Numbered from the stretch's first letter, positions 1 through 8,748 are shown. The stretch is DNA of 39,385 nt from Candidatus Omnitrophota bacterium (GCA_030695725.1 JAUYPN010000032.1:1-39385); one strand, 5' to 3'. The notes: generated by a model from the letters alone, not told the origin. Numbers and translations: made by a program.

Positions 1-545
1 CTTTTTAAATAAGCATGAAGAGGCTTTATTTTTTTTGAAAGCATATATATATCAAACGCATCGCGCGCTTCCCTGCGGCCCTGCATAAATTGACGACCGA
101 CATCATCGACCTCTATTTTTGTGCCGGTAATAGTAGTTACCTTCTGCAGGTAAATGTTTTCCGCGCTATAGACACGAACGCCGCCTATTTTTTTTATATC
201 CGGCTCCTCAAAAAGCACATCTTCAACAAAATCAACCTTTACAGGGCGGTCCAATCCTTTAAAATACGCGCTGTAAAACCTGACCTTCGCGCGGCCGGTC
301 GCGATAAACTCATTCTCTAATTTTATTTTTATACTGCAGTATTTTTCAAATCCCGAGACTACAGATTCTATCTCTTTCTTGTCATATTCCGGCGAAAAAA
401 AGTCCAAATCCACAGAGAACCTGTGATGTAGATAATACAATTCCAGCGCCGTTCCTCCTGTTAAAGCAAAGTTTTTGGCATTTTTTGAAAACGCCTTCAA
501 AAGCTCTTTTTGCGCCTCTTTGATCTTTGATTGTTCTTTATCCAT
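1..545 (-). CDS. AbiEii/AbiGii-family nucleotidyltransferase toxin (3' end outside window)
   Basis: The reading frame is open to the window edge, so the C-terminus is missing (181 codons visible). The N-terminal part carries the nucleotidyltransferase signature GGTAL (residues 30-34) followed by DLD (46-48), and near the visible end ARDAFDIYML resembles the conserved RDxxDxY motif of the AbiEii family. Family members are the toxin half of AbiE-type abortive-infection systems and modify RNA or tRNA using NTPs; that is family knowledge, not shown here. I chose the ATG at 545 because GAGG lies six bases upstream; an in-frame ATG at 557 lacks a ribosome site. No antitoxin gene lies upstream, where AbiEi normally sits, so the partner must be downstream (outside the window), elsewhere, or absent. 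Two palindromes upstream look like an operator. Confidence 0.82.
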   Translation of the reverse strand, partial: MDKEQSKIKEAQKELLKAFSKNAKNFALTGGTALELYYLHHRFSVDLDFFSPEYDKKEIESVVSGFEKYCSIKIKLENEFIATGRAKVRFYSAYFKGLDRPVKVDFVEDVLFEEPDIKKIGGVRVYSAENIYLQKVTTITGTKIEVDDVGRQFMQGRREARDAFDIYMLSKKIKPLHAYLK

Positions 546-564
546 GCCGAGCCTCATAATAAAT

Positions 565-603
565 ATAGGTTATAACCTATTTCTGATATAGATTATAACC
601 TAT
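565..603 (-). promoter_or_regulatory. Tandem palindromic operator upstream of the AbiEii-like gene
   Basis: Positions 565-580 form a perfect 16-base palindrome, ATAGGTTATAACCTAT. Positions 588-603 repeat it with one change (ATAGATTATAACCTAT). The copies are 23 bases apart start to start, roughly two helix turns, and lie about 20-60 bases upstream of the toxin start. The arrangement fits cooperative binding of a dimeric repressor, as in autoregulated toxin-antitoxin operons. Binding and the identity of the regulator are inference. Confidence 0.65.
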
Positions 604-648
604 AATATCACTGTTGTCAAGTGATGAAGCGCCTAGCCATCCTAACTT

Positions 649-1062
649 TTATTCGACTTTGTAGGAGAGGGATTTGAGGAGTTTTTTACCTAAGAATAGA
701 TCGACCTTATAAGAGCCCTGGGGCAGGGCCTTATCTTCGGGCATGGTGAGCGCGACGCTTCCCATGCCGTCTTTTTTGGGGATGTTGAAGTCGTAATCGA
801 GGATGGGGATGTCGTCAGTGATGTAGTGCCATTTCGCGCGGATCTGAGTATTGACTTTGGCGTCGCGCCATTTGAACCAGCAGGATACCTTGGATGCGCC
901 GGTTTGGAAGACGTCCATTACCCTTACCGGCAAGAGTTTGTCGTCAACATCAGTGACGACTTTTGCGTCAACTATCACTATATCTCTCTTTAAAAGAGAG
1001 CAGCCGCCGAGGCCTAAAAACGCGGCCAATAATAAGATCGTGACGATCCTTCTTTGAGACAT
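649..1062 (-). CDS. Small predicted lipoprotein of unknown function
   Basis: The product (137 residues from the chosen start) begins MSQRRIVT, has a short hydrophobic stretch and then the lipobox LGGC, so it should be exported, lipidated on Cys and anchored to a membrane facing the periplasm. The remainder is beta-rich, with a conserved-looking end (PQGSYKVDLFLGKKLLKSL) typical of small immunoglobulin-like or macroglobulin-like domains; no enzyme motif is visible. The track-style longer start at 1116 is less likely: AAGGGG lies just ahead of the double ATG at 1065/1062 and no ribosome site precedes the upstream codons. It stands alone on the minus strand between the MscS-like gene and the toxin. 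Confidence 0.7.
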   Translation of the reverse strand: MSQRRIVTILLLAAFLGLGGCSLLKRDIVIVDAKVVTDVDDKLLPVRVMDVFQTGASKVSCWFKWRDAKVNTQIRAKWHYITDDIPILDYDFNIPKKDGMGSVALTMPEDKALPQGSYKVDLFLGKKLLKSLSYKVE

Positions 1063-1136
1063 CATGAGCCCCTTCATAATTTCAATAAGTATACCATGTA
1101 AGACGGAGGCCAGCAATATAAAGCGCCCAATAAAAA

Positions 1137-1184
1137 GGGGTCAGACCCATTCACGGCTTAATAGACACGTTGGGTCAGACCCCT
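1137..1184. repeat. REP-like inverted repeat built on GGGGTCAGACCC
   Basis: GGGGTCAGACCCA (1137-1149) and TGGGTCAGACCCC (1171-1183) form a 13-base inverted repeat with one central mismatch around a 21-base loop. Each arm is itself nearly palindromic. A degenerate relative (GACCTGACCCCGTTATT) occurs near 10809. Such GGGGTC(A/T)GACCCC palindromes resemble the dispersed REP elements mobilised by Y1/RAYT transposases, but no transposase is in the window. It lies between two minus-strand genes and could also act as a transcript-end hairpin. Confidence 0.55.
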
Positions 1185-1200
1185 CTATAGACTGCTATGC

Positions 1201-1875
1201 TTACTTTTTTATCTTGTCCAGCATCCCCTGCATCGCCTTTGCGGCAATATCCTTGCATCCTAAGCCGAAAGCGAGCGCCGCGCCCAATCCCACCGCCGCC
1301 AATATTATATTGACCGCGAAGGCTATGAATGCGGTCGCTATATTAAGCTGCTCAATAGCTATTATAACCGCGAATACGATAAGGATCGTCTGCGTGATCT
1401 TCGCGAGCAGTTTCGCGTTCCCTATTCCCGCGTTGCTTACCGTGGTGCGGACCACTCCGGCAACAAAGGTCGCCAAAAACGATCCCAGCACAAGCACAAA
1501 TATCGCGACTATTATATTCGGAATGTAGGCGACTAATCTCGATAACAGATCTCCCGCGACAGTCAGGTTCATAGCGCTGAGAGCGGACGCCAAAATCGAC
1601 AGCACGATCACCCAGTATACGATCACGCCTATGAGTTCGGATAGTGTCAGCTTTATGTCACCCTGCGCCAGCATATTGGCAAGGCCTGCCTTATCGCTTA
1701 CTACATCTAAGCGGACAGCCTTTAATGCTCTTACGACTATCGCCTCAACGAATTTGGCCACGATCCAACCAATAACCAATATCGCGATCGCGCCTAAAAT
1801 GGTAGGAACATAACTCCCTATTTTGACTAACATTGCCTTTACAGGATCGGCAACTATTAAAGTCAACTGGTTCAT
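1201..1875 (-). CDS. MscS-related conserved TM-helix membrane protein
   Basis: The 224-residue product is highly hydrophobic with about five transmembrane segments, in two similar halves: each has a stretch like VPTILGAIAILVIGWIVAKF or IPNIIVAIFVLVLGSFLATF followed by a short amphipathic linker. This is the duplicated 'conserved TM helix' organisation found in MscS-related proteins. The end (AAVGLGAALAFGLGCKDIAA) resembles the pore-lining Gly/Ala helix and start of the beta domain of MscS, but the large cytoplasmic cage is absent, so it is either a minimal channel or a channel-like accessory. ATG at 1875 is preferred over GTG at 1878 because GGGAGG is then seven bases upstream. It is likely monocistronic. 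Confidence 0.75.
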   Translation of the reverse strand: MNQLTLIVADPVKAMLVKIGSYVPTILGAIAILVIGWIVAKFVEAIVVRALKAVRLDVVSDKAGLANMLAQGDIKLTLSELIGVIVYWVIVLSILASALSAMNLTVAGDLLSRLVAYIPNIIVAIFVLVLGSFLATFVAGVVRTTVSNAGIGNAKLLAKITQTILIVFAVIIAIEQLNIATAFIAFAVNIILAAVGLGAALAFGLGCKDIAAKAMQGMLDKIKK

Positions 1876-1941
1876 CACGCCACCTCCCTTTCTTATACTT
1901 TAATGATATAAATACAACCAACACACCCCAGTATTAAGATA

Positions 1942-1969
1942 ATTCTACCATAGAAATTGATTTTTGCAA
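1942..1969 (-). promoter_or_regulatory. Possible sigma-70-type promoter for the MscS-like gene
   Basis: On the minus strand TTGCAA (1964-1969) is followed after 16 bases by TAGAAT (1942-1947). It lies about 70 bases upstream of the start codon at 1875. Only the match to consensus supports it. Confidence 0.4.
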
Positions 1970-1985
1970 GTGTTTGGAGAAAATA

Positions 1986-4900
1986 TTACCCGCACTTTGA
2001 ATAGCCGCAGGACTTACATACCATGCAGCCTTCTATGTGCCAGAGAGCTCCGCCGCAATCGGGACAGACCCCTACTATGTTCCCTGCCTTCTTCATAGTC
2101 CCTGTCTTTGGACTGCCGCCTGAAGCATCCGGCTGCGGTGAGTCTGTGGTTGTTTCGCTTGTGCTGACGGTGTTGTTGTTATTATTGGGGGTTTTCTTAT
2201 TCTTAGTATCCTGCGCCCTCTGTTCGATAGCCCGGGCTATCGCGTCACTGCACGAGAATATCCTTCCGCCCTTTTCCCAGCTGGGCGAAGGACAGCGTAT
2301 TCCGCGAAGCTGTTCGACTATGGATTCCACCTCTATGCCGCTGCGTAACGCCAGAGATACGAGGCGCCCTATCGCCTCTAACTGGCTCATGGCGCACCCG
2401 CCGGCCTTTCCCATATGCATGAATACCTCGAAAGGCTGGCTCTCTCCGTCTTCATTTATGGTTATATAGAGGTTGCCGCATCCTGTCGCGATCTTGGTGG
2501 TCGTTCCCACTATCACCGGCGGCCTCGGGCGCGGGCTTATCTTGACCCTTGTTTGGGTTTTTTGCTGTCCCTTAGTATCATCAGAAGGTATATTCAATAC
2601 CTGTTCATTGCGCGACTTGTCGCGGTATATGGTGACACCTTTGCATCCGCTCTTATAGGCCAGCATATAGATCGTCCTGACATCCTCTAAAGTGGCTTCG
2701 GACGGCAGATTGACAGTCTTTGAAACGGCGTTGTTCGTGTACTTCTGGAACGCGGCCTGCATCCTTATGTGCCATATGGCCTCTATGTCATGCGCGGTGA
2801 CGAAGAGCTCCTGCACATCGGCCGGCACTTCGGGCACGCCGTGTATCGAGCCCTTCTGAGCGATAAGGCTCATCGTCTCCGGCTTGTAGAAACCTCTTCT
2901 TTCGGCCACCTCCTGGAAATACGGATGCGCTTCTATCATCTTCGTATTATCCATGATGTTCCTTATATAGGTAATGGCGAATACGGGCTCGATGCCGCTT
3001 GAAGAGTTCGCGATTATCGAGAGCGTTCCGGTGGGGGCTATTGTAGTAAGGGTCGCGTTCCTTAAAGGCTTGGCGCTCTTTTTATCATATATGCTTCCTT
3101 TAAAGTTGGGGAACGCGCCCCTCTCTTTTGCCAGGGCCTCAGAGGCGCGGCGCGAGGTATACAGTATGAATTTCATCAGCTTTTCCGCCAGAGCGATCGC
3201 TTCTTCCGAGTCATATCTTATGCCCATCATGAGGAGCATGTCCGCAAACCCCATGACCCCGAGCCCGATCTTCCTGTTAGACTTCGTCATCTCGTCTATC
3301 TTCTTTATCGGATACAAATTCATGTCTATGACATTATCAAGAAAGTGTACCGATTTCTCGATTATTCCGGAAAGTTTATCCCAATCTATTTTTTTATCTT
3401 CGGTAACCATCTTCGCGAGATTTACGGAACCGAGGTTGCAGCTTTCATACGGCAAAAGAGGTTGCTCGCCGCAATTAGAAATACATAACCCATTACAAAT
3501 AAAGGAGCTAGAACAAGGTTCAGTTAAATCGTATACCTCCTCCTCTTTATTTTTTTCTACGCTCTTAATGCCTTCTAAAAATTCAGTCGAATAATACTGT
3601 TTAGTATAAAAATCTTTAATCTTTATACTATGTTTACCGCATAGAAAACCTATTTTATCAAGGAAATCCATAACAACATCTCTTGAAATCTCTAACTCAA
3701 AACAAATGCCATCTAATAAATAATTTCTCAAAACACCTGATTTCGAAGTATATTCGAATCCACGCCTTTCTTTTCTCGTTCTGTTGTATATTCTGGATTT
3801 TATTCCCATATTTAATAATAATATCTGCACGCCTTTTAAGAGCTTTTTGGATTTAGAAGTTAGCCTAACGTAAGAAGATTGGCCTGTCCTAAAATTAACT
3901 GTCCCATCCGCTGTAAATAAGCCCTGCAAAAATCCCGCCACAGCATCTTCTGTAGCTGTAAATATTGATTCCGGAACCTCTTTTTCATCCGCCTGCCACG
4001 GCTTCACTCCCAATTGCCTGAAGAAATCTACAAAGTACTTGCTGTGATACGACAAATGATATACGCCATTTTCCCTTACAACTTCTTTGACAGATAAGCC
4101 ATAGAATGTATTCATGACGTACTTAAGATAGGTAAGGATTTCTTCGTCTTGAGCGCTGAATGTTAATCCGATTCTGCAGTCTTTGTCTCCACCCCTAAGC
4201 CAACCGTCGCCTATTATATAGCCAACCGCCTGACCGAGCTGCCGTGTCCATCTATCCGGAAGATTCAATTTATACGTTTGTCCATTATCTCCTATATATT
4301 CATTTTTTACCTCAAATGGAAGCTTGCTATCCGGATTAAATCTTCCTTCACCGGACTGGATTAGTATTTTGTGGAAACCCGGCTTTAAATTTCTCATCAT
4401 GACCCATCCGCCTGTGGTCATTATCTTATGATCGGGCGTCGCAGTAATCTCATAGCCCGATTCTGTAGTAAGTTTCAGTGTTTCTTTGACACCAGATTTC
4501 CAGGCCTTTGATATAGTACTCAAGCCTACGCCCTGCTTGATTAAAGTCGACGCTGATCCTTCACTGCCGGATAGCGCTTCATATTTAATCTGAAGCACCC
4601 TGTCATCAGTAAGGACAGCTATGCCTCCATCGGAAAATTTCTTCGCGACATCCTTCATTCTCATGAGACCAAATTCTGTTGATATAAGCGATTCCCCGGA
4701 GATACATGGGTTCGTGGATTCGATCTGGCCCACCTTGGGCGTTGGATTATCTTTGTTAACTCTATCGATAAATATTATACCCGGTTCGCCGTTCTTCCAC
4801 GCCATCTGAATGATCATGTCGAAAACTTTTTTGGCGTTCATCTTCTGGACGGATTTTTTAGTTTTTGGGTCGATCAGATCATAATCTTCGCCGGCAAGAG

Positions 4901-6833
4901 CCTTCTTCATGAACTCTTCGGTGAGCGCCACGGATATGTTGAAGTTCGTTATATCTTTGTCGTTCTCTTTGCAGGAGATGAATTCGAGAATATCCGGATG
5001 GTCCACGCGCAATATTCCCATGTTAGCACCTCGACGAGTTCCGCCTTGAATTACAGCCTGGGTCGCGGCGTTAAATACCCTCATGAACGAGACCGGGCCG
5101 CTCGATACTCCGCCGGTGGAGCGCACTGGAGAGTTCTTCGCCCTCAGCCTCGAAAAACTGAACCCCGTCCCCCCTCCGGAATTATGGGTGATGAATCCGT
5201 TGGCTAAGTACGTATGCCTGCTGCGAACCGTGATATCATACGTGTCTCTTATCCCTAACGGGCTGACATCGGCAACCCTGGCAAAAAAGTATCCCTTATT
5301 TAAAAGGGTTTTCAGGAATTGCGGGCAGATCATCTTTTTATCCAGCACGGAAACGATTCTTTGTCTTGTTATCTCTCTCAGGTCCGATGGCCTGTTTATA
5401 ATATCTTCAAAATTAGAGCGGGCGTCGCGCCTGTCCCCAAAGCTGTCCAATTTTTCATACCATTCTTTGATCGGGATCCTCTGATTGGGAATGGCTTCCC
5501 CTCTTTTAAAGATCTCATTATGGTCAACCATGCATAATCTTGCCCGCTGTCTGGCAAGGAGAAACCCTATTTTTTTCTCAAATTTGATAAATCCTTCCTT
5601 CGCGCATATGGAGACCTGATAGCTGTCTGTGCAGTTTTGATAGCTCCTGCGGGTTGGTATACCGATGTAAAACATCAAAGACTGTAATTCTTCTGAAAGC
5701 GCTTTGGAAGCGGTCGACAGTGTTATGTGGCCGCTCTCTCTGATACAGCCGTCGGTGGAAAAGAGCCCTCTTAAAAACGCGCAGACGATATCTTCATCAG
5801 CCTTAAAAATAATTTCCGGGATACGCGCTTCTCTTGAAGAAAGTTTGGTGAAGCCCAGAAAGGCGAACCATGCCTTTATCATCACGCTCAGGATGCCTAC
5901 CTCATACCCCTTACCTGATTTGTGGGCAATTGTAGCTTTTTTATTAAAGACGGTTTTTGATAAATTCCCTATGATCCTGACCATCTCTATATCATCCGGC
6001 CCGACAGAAAATCTTATTCCGTCTCTGTGGTTCGATCCGTCGCCTGTATAAATCCCCACCAATTCCGCTAATTCACGGGTCAACTCAATAGGCAGATCTA
6101 TCTCCCGCGCTTTGAAACACCCGGAATTTAACTGCTTCTTCTTTTTATATTTAAAATCGGGCAGGCGCCTGTTCCCTCCGTGTAGTTTTTCGCATGGTTT
6201 CATCGCGACCCAATCGCCCTTATCGAGCTCCCCTATCTCGCGCCAGATAAACTCTCCGTTATCGTTCACGACTAAAAGCTTGTGTTCCGCCGTCCCCTTT
6301 ATCGTGTAGCCTCTGTCCGTCGAAACTTCATAAACAATCTGCTGCTTATTTTTATAAACTCCCTCTATTTTAAAATAACCTTCATCAGTCAGAATGGCGG
6401 CGCCGGTTTTCAGCTCATCCAGGCGTTTCATTCCGTCTTTTGTCGAGACGAGCGTTTCCGGAACAAGGCATTTATGAATTATGGCGGTATCTTTGATCGT
6501 TTCGAAGATCGCTTCCATCGAATCTTCTATCGGCAGGACAAAACACGCGGATAGCTGCTGCAGGTCGCGGCCCGCGTTCATGAGCGTCGGCGAGTTCGGC
6601 AAAAATTCGAGCCGCGCCATCATATCAAAAAATTCTTCCTCCGCCTTTTTTATATCCGCTTCGCTCTTACCGTAATATGAGTCCGCTGTAGCTATGTTCT
6701 TCGCGACGCGCCGGAATAATTCCTCCGGCGTCTCGATCAGCTTACCGGATGCGTCCTTCTTCAGGTATCTCTTCTCGAGAACCTTCATCGCGTTCGCCGA
6801 CAATTCCTTATTCACGTCCGCTTTACCGCCCAT
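1986..6833 (-). CDS. nrdJ: Adenosylcobalamin-dependent (class II) ribonucleotide reductase with two inteins
   Basis: This enzyme reduces ribonucleotides to deoxyribonucleotides using a cobalamin-generated thiyl radical. The precursor is 1615 residues. Removing intein 1 (residues 122-551) and intein 2 (710-1120) leaves 774 residues, normal for class II enzymes. Host motifs: LSACFVLPI with Cys97 (redox pair), the loop SGGGTGFSFSRL directly after intein 1, and NPCGE with Asn708, Cys1121 and Glu1123, the radical-site triad, followed by SCNLGSVNLA with Cys1132 as the second redox cysteine. The C-terminus has TGCGNLYITIN and a zinc-ribbon-like tail with CPDCG and CKSCG. There is no ATP-cone at the N-terminus. 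GAGGAGG precedes the ATG by nine bases. No nrdR or other reductase class is in the window. The frame is unbroken, so function depends on splicing. Confidence 0.95.
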   Translation of the reverse strand: MGGKADVNKELSANAMKVLEKRYLKKDASGKLIETPEELFRRVAKNIATADSYYGKSEADIKKAEEEFFDMMARLEFLPNSPTLMNAGRDLQQLSACFVLPIEDSMEAIFETIKDTAIIHKCLVPETLVSTKDGMKRLDELKTGAAILTDEGYFKIEGVYKNKQQIVYEVSTDRGYTIKGTAEHKLLVVNDNGEFIWREIGELDKGDWVAMKPCEKLHGGNRRLPDFKYKKKKQLNSGCFKAREIDLPIELTRELAELVGIYTGDGSNHRDGIRFSVGPDDIEMVRIIGNLSKTVFNKKATIAHKSGKGYEVGILSVMIKAWFAFLGFTKLSSREARIPEIIFKADEDIVCAFLRGLFSTDGCIRESGHITLSTASKALSEELQSLMFYIGIPTRRSYQNCTDSYQVSICAKEGFIKFEKKIGFLLARQRARLCMVDHNEIFKRGEAIPNQRIPIKEWYEKLDSFGDRRDARSNFEDIINRPSDLREITRQRIVSVLDKKMICPQFLKTLLNKGYFFARVADVSPLGIRDTYDITVRSRHTYLANGFITHNSGGGTGFSFSRLRAKNSPVRSTGGVSSGPVSFMRVFNAATQAVIQGGTRRGANMGILRVDHPDILEFISCKENDKDITNFNISVALTEEFMKKALAGEDYDLIDPKTKKSVQKMNAKKVFDMIIQMAWKNGEPGIIFIDRVNKDNPTPKVGQIESTNPCISGESLISTEFGLMRMKDVAKKFSDGGIAVLTDDRVLQIKYEALSGSEGSASTLIKQGVGLSTISKAWKSGVKETLKLTTESGYEITATPDHKIMTTGGWVMMRNLKPGFHKILIQSGEGRFNPDSKLPFEVKNEYIGDNGQTYKLNLPDRWTRQLGQAVGYIIGDGWLRGGDKDCRIGLTFSAQDEEILTYLKYVMNTFYGLSVKEVVRENGVYHLSYHSKYFVDFFRQLGVKPWQADEKEVPESIFTATEDAVAGFLQGLFTADGTVNFRTGQSSYVRLTSKSKKLLKGVQILLLNMGIKSRIYNRTRKERRGFEYTSKSGVLRNYLLDGICFELEISRDVVMDFLDKIGFLCGKHSIKIKDFYTKQYYSTEFLEGIKSVEKNKEEEVYDLTEPCSSSFICNGLCISNCGEQPLLPYESCNLGSVNLAKMVTEDKKIDWDKLSGIIEKSVHFLDNVIDMNLYPIKKIDEMTKSNRKIGLGVMGFADMLLMMGIRYDSEEAIALAEKLMKFILYTSRRASEALAKERGAFPNFKGSIYDKKSAKPLRNATLTTIAPTGTLSIIANSSSGIEPVFAITYIRNIMDNTKMIEAHPYFQEVAERRGFYKPETMSLIAQKGSIHGVPEVPADVQELFVTAHDIEAIWHIRMQAAFQKYTNNAVSKTVNLPSEATLEDVRTIYMLAYKSGCKGVTIYRDKSRNEQVLNIPSDDTKGQQKTQTRVKISPRPRPPVIVGTTTKIATGCGNLYITINEDGESQPFEVFMHMGKAGGCAMSQLEAIGRLVSLALRSGIEVESIVEQLRGIRCPSPSWEKGGRIFSCSDAIARAIEQRAQDTKNKKTPNNNNNTVSTSETTTDSPQPDASGGSPKTGTMKKAGNIVGVCPDCGGALWHIEGCMVCKSCGYSKCG
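3474..4706 (-). mobile_element. Intein 2 in nrdJ at the catalytic-cysteine site
   Basis: Residues 710-1120 (411 residues) interrupt the host between TNP and CGEQPL. The intein starts at Cys710, has TPDH (His802) as block B, and ends CISN with Asn1120 followed by the host Cys1121. The usual penultimate histidine is replaced by serine (1119). Dodecapeptide motifs are LGQAVGYIIGDG (866-877, Asp876) and FLQGLFTADG (968-977, Asp976). The +1 splicing nucleophile is the radical-forming cysteine of the reductase, so imprecise removal would destroy activity. Confidence 0.93.
5181..6470 (-). mobile_element. Intein 1 in nrdJ (LAGLIDADG homing-endonuclease type)
   Basis: Residues 122-551 of the precursor (430 residues) interrupt the host between IIHK and SGGGTGFSF. 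The N-terminal splice block starts at Cys122, block B has TAEH (His184), and the C-terminus is GFITHN followed by Ser, so the canonical His-Asn pair and a Ser nucleophile are all present. The two dodecapeptide motifs are ELVGIYTGDG (257-266, Asp265) and FLRGLFSTDG (353-362, Asp361), with the acidic residues intact. Both splicing and homing activity therefore look preserved by sequence. Confidence 0.93.
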
Positions 6834-6892
6834 TTTACGCCGCCTCCTCTATTTATAAATAATATCTATCCGTTCATATTAATGCTTCAGAA

Positions 6893-6920
6893 AGTATATC
6901 ATAATTGCGAAGCAAGTCAA
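6893..6920 (-). promoter_or_regulatory. Promoter of nrdJ
   Basis: Minus-strand TTGACT (6915-6920) and TATACT (6893-6898) are separated by 16 bases. Transcription would begin near 6886, giving a leader of about 50 bases before the ATG at 6833. No vitamin-B12 riboswitch-like structure fits in so short a leader. Confidence 0.6.
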
Positions 6921-6993
6921 GAGAAAACACTATATATTGTGGTTTTTTTATGCGGCAGCACAATTAGTAGTGGTAGGAAGGCCGTATTCTATC

Positions 6994-7203
6994 TTATTTT
7001 TTTGAAGAGATCTCGTCTTTTATTTCGCTAAAAGCCGCTATCACGGCTATCGCTCCGCCCAATATGAAGACTAACGGCAGAGAGCCTCTCAGCACCGTGA
7101 GTAGATCGCCCCACCAGGAGATCAACCCCTTAAGCCCGAGAAGCACCGCGATGACCCCGATAACTATACCCAAGTATTTACTCATCACATTAGAATCTAT
7201 CAT
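6994..7203 (-). CDS. Small two-helix membrane protein of unknown function
   Basis: The 69-residue product has two hydrophobic segments (about residues 10-27 and 42-60) separated by a short loop with WWGD, and ends in a charged tail IKDEISSKK. No family is recognised with certainty; it resembles small phage-shock- or DUF-type integral membrane proteins. It starts 33 bases after the stop of the glycosyltransferase gene on the same strand, so it is probably the last gene of the rlmN operon. The ribosome site is weak (GAGAAAAG). Confidence 0.6.
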   Translation of the reverse strand: MIDSNVMSKYLGIVIGVIAVLLGLKGLISWWGDLLTVLRGSLPLVFILGGAIAVIAAFSEIKDEISSKK

Positions 7204-7236
7204 AAATCTTTTCTCAATGCAAGAAAAAACACAATC

Positions 7237-8748
7237 CTAGTTCGTCGTTATTTCGTGCCGGATCTTTTCCGTAACGTGAAAATGCATATATTTGCCGAGC
7301 ATGAGCCGCGTCTGCGCGTCTATGGCCGGCGTCGACCCCACGAACGCCGCCAATAGAGGCGCCAGGAGCCATTGAGTGAACATGACGAGCTTCTTCTGGC
7401 GCTTGACGTCCCTGGGCCTCGGCGGCAGGAGCTTTATGCTCATGAGCATGCATATAAATAAGGTGATCGTCGTGATCCTGAAGAGCGCGGCCGCGACGCT
7501 CGGGAGCGAATACCCCATAGTCGTCTGCCTGAAGATGCCGCCGCCGAATATCAGCGGCAGGGGCGCTATGAATGTCACGATGATGGCCCACACGGCCCAC
7601 GTATAATGGCTCTCGAAGAGATGGAAGCCGCGGCGTATCTTCTTAAAGAGCGGTATCTTTTTATTCTTCATGAACCCCATCATGAGATACGGGAAGTTCT
7701 CCACCCCCCACGCCCAGCGGCGCTTCTGTTTATACTGCTTTACTATCGTGGGGATTATCGCCTTCTCCGTGGCGACGTCGAGAGAGACGGTCACATACAT
7801 CGGTATCACGGAATAGTCCCCGTCGAAATGGAGGAAGCATTTCCAGTATATGACGGAATCGTCCGAGATCATATCGACAGGCCAGTATCCCACGTCCACG
7901 AGCGTCTTAAAGCTCATGCTGTGGCTTGAGAACGTGACGAACTTCTCTAATCTCATCGTCTCTATCATCTGCATGAAACTCGAGCCGAGCTCTATAACAC
8001 GGGCTATCGAGCGCGCGTACCATATATTATTGTTGTAGACGGGTATCGGCTGATAGCTTGAGCGCGTCCTCTTCGGATTAGTTATATAATGGTAGGTAAG
8101 GCAGGCGAAGTACTCCCGCTCGGCGCAGGTATCGGCGTCAAAGCACGACATGATTACATGCTCATGGTCTATTCTTTTTGAATCCACGAACTCACCTATG
8201 ACCACGGCGCCCCACGTGGCGTTCGCGCCCTTGGTCCTGGCTTCACCCTTTAAACCATCCGGATGCCTCGTTACGATAAACTCAAAAAACGCATCCTTAA
8301 ATCTTCTCTGAAGCTCTTTCGCGTTCTCCCAATAGGCATCGCCGGCCCTCTCCTCGATGGTGAGCGCCACTATCATCTTCTTTTTGTCATAATTGGAATC
8401 AATAAGCGCGTTTATTGACGCTGCCAGGACCTCCGGGCCCTCCTTGTAGGCCGGGAATAGTACGGCGTGGTATACGCTGTTGTAATTTAACGAGTTCAGG
8501 CCCTCGAGTGATTTACACCTTTTGAGCCAATCTATTTTCTTCTCCGCATTGAGCCTCCTGTAAGCGAAGACGAGCAGAGTCGTAAAATAGCCGACGCGTA
8601 TCACCCAATAAAGATCGAAGCATATTACGAAGACCGCGACCCACAGAGGTCTAAATACGGAAAATATTATGAGCCCCAGGATCGTAGACCATGTCATGAG
8701 CCCCGGCACTATCTCGAAGAACCTGCGAAGCCTCTCATCTTTTCTCAT
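7237..8748 (-). CDS. Membrane-bound family 2 glycosyltransferase
   Basis: The 503-residue protein has two N-terminal membrane helices (about 18-63), a GT-A catalytic domain and three to four C-terminal helices (about 380-475), the layout of processive or cellulose-synthase-like GT2 enzymes. The FDAD sequence (203-206) is the metal/nucleotide-sugar-binding DxD, SDDS (295-298) supplies the catalytic aspartates, and QKRRW (341-345) is the QxxRW-type acceptor motif. It should move a sugar from a nucleotide-sugar donor at the inner face of the cytoplasmic membrane; the sugar and acceptor cannot be told. Its start overlaps the end of the PEGA-protein gene by 14 bases, indicating translational coupling and perhaps a shared cell-surface role. 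Confidence 0.85.
   Translation of the reverse strand: MRKDERLRRFFEIVPGLMTWSTILGLIIFSVFRPLWVAVFVICFDLYWVIRVGYFTTLLVFAYRRLNAEKKIDWLKRCKSLEGLNSLNYNSVYHAVLFPAYKEGPEVLAASINALIDSNYDKKKMIVALTIEERAGDAYWENAKELQRRFKDAFFEFIVTRHPDGLKGEARTKGANATWGAVVIGEFVDSKRIDHEHVIMSCFDADTCAEREYFACLTYHYITNPKRTRSSYQPIPVYNNNIWYARSIARVIELGSSFMQMIETMRLEKFVTFSSHSMSFKTLVDVGYWPVDMISDDSVIYWKCFLHFDGDYSVIPMYVTVSLDVATEKAIIPTIVKQYKQKRRWAWGVENFPYLMMGFMKNKKIPLFKKIRRGFHLFESHYTWAVWAIIVTFIAPLPLIFGGGIFRQTTMGYSLPSVAAALFRITTITLFICMLMSIKLLPPRPRDVKRQKKLVMFTQWLLAPLLAAFVGSTPAIDAQTRLMLGKYMHFHVTEKIRHEITTN

Noticed and set aside
3474..6470. Interpreting the long nrdJ frame as a fusion with unrelated endonuclease genes
   Set aside because: Precise splice-junction residues and host-motif continuity show inteins rather than gene fusion.
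6930..6960. Possible terminator downstream of the small membrane gene at 6994
   Set aside because: The stem is short and imperfect and the T-run is on the opposite side for the minus-strand transcript.
7214..7600. A 128-codon frame on the same strand as the glycosyltransferase
   Set aside because: It is a His/Arg-rich out-of-frame shadow inside a clear GT2 gene.
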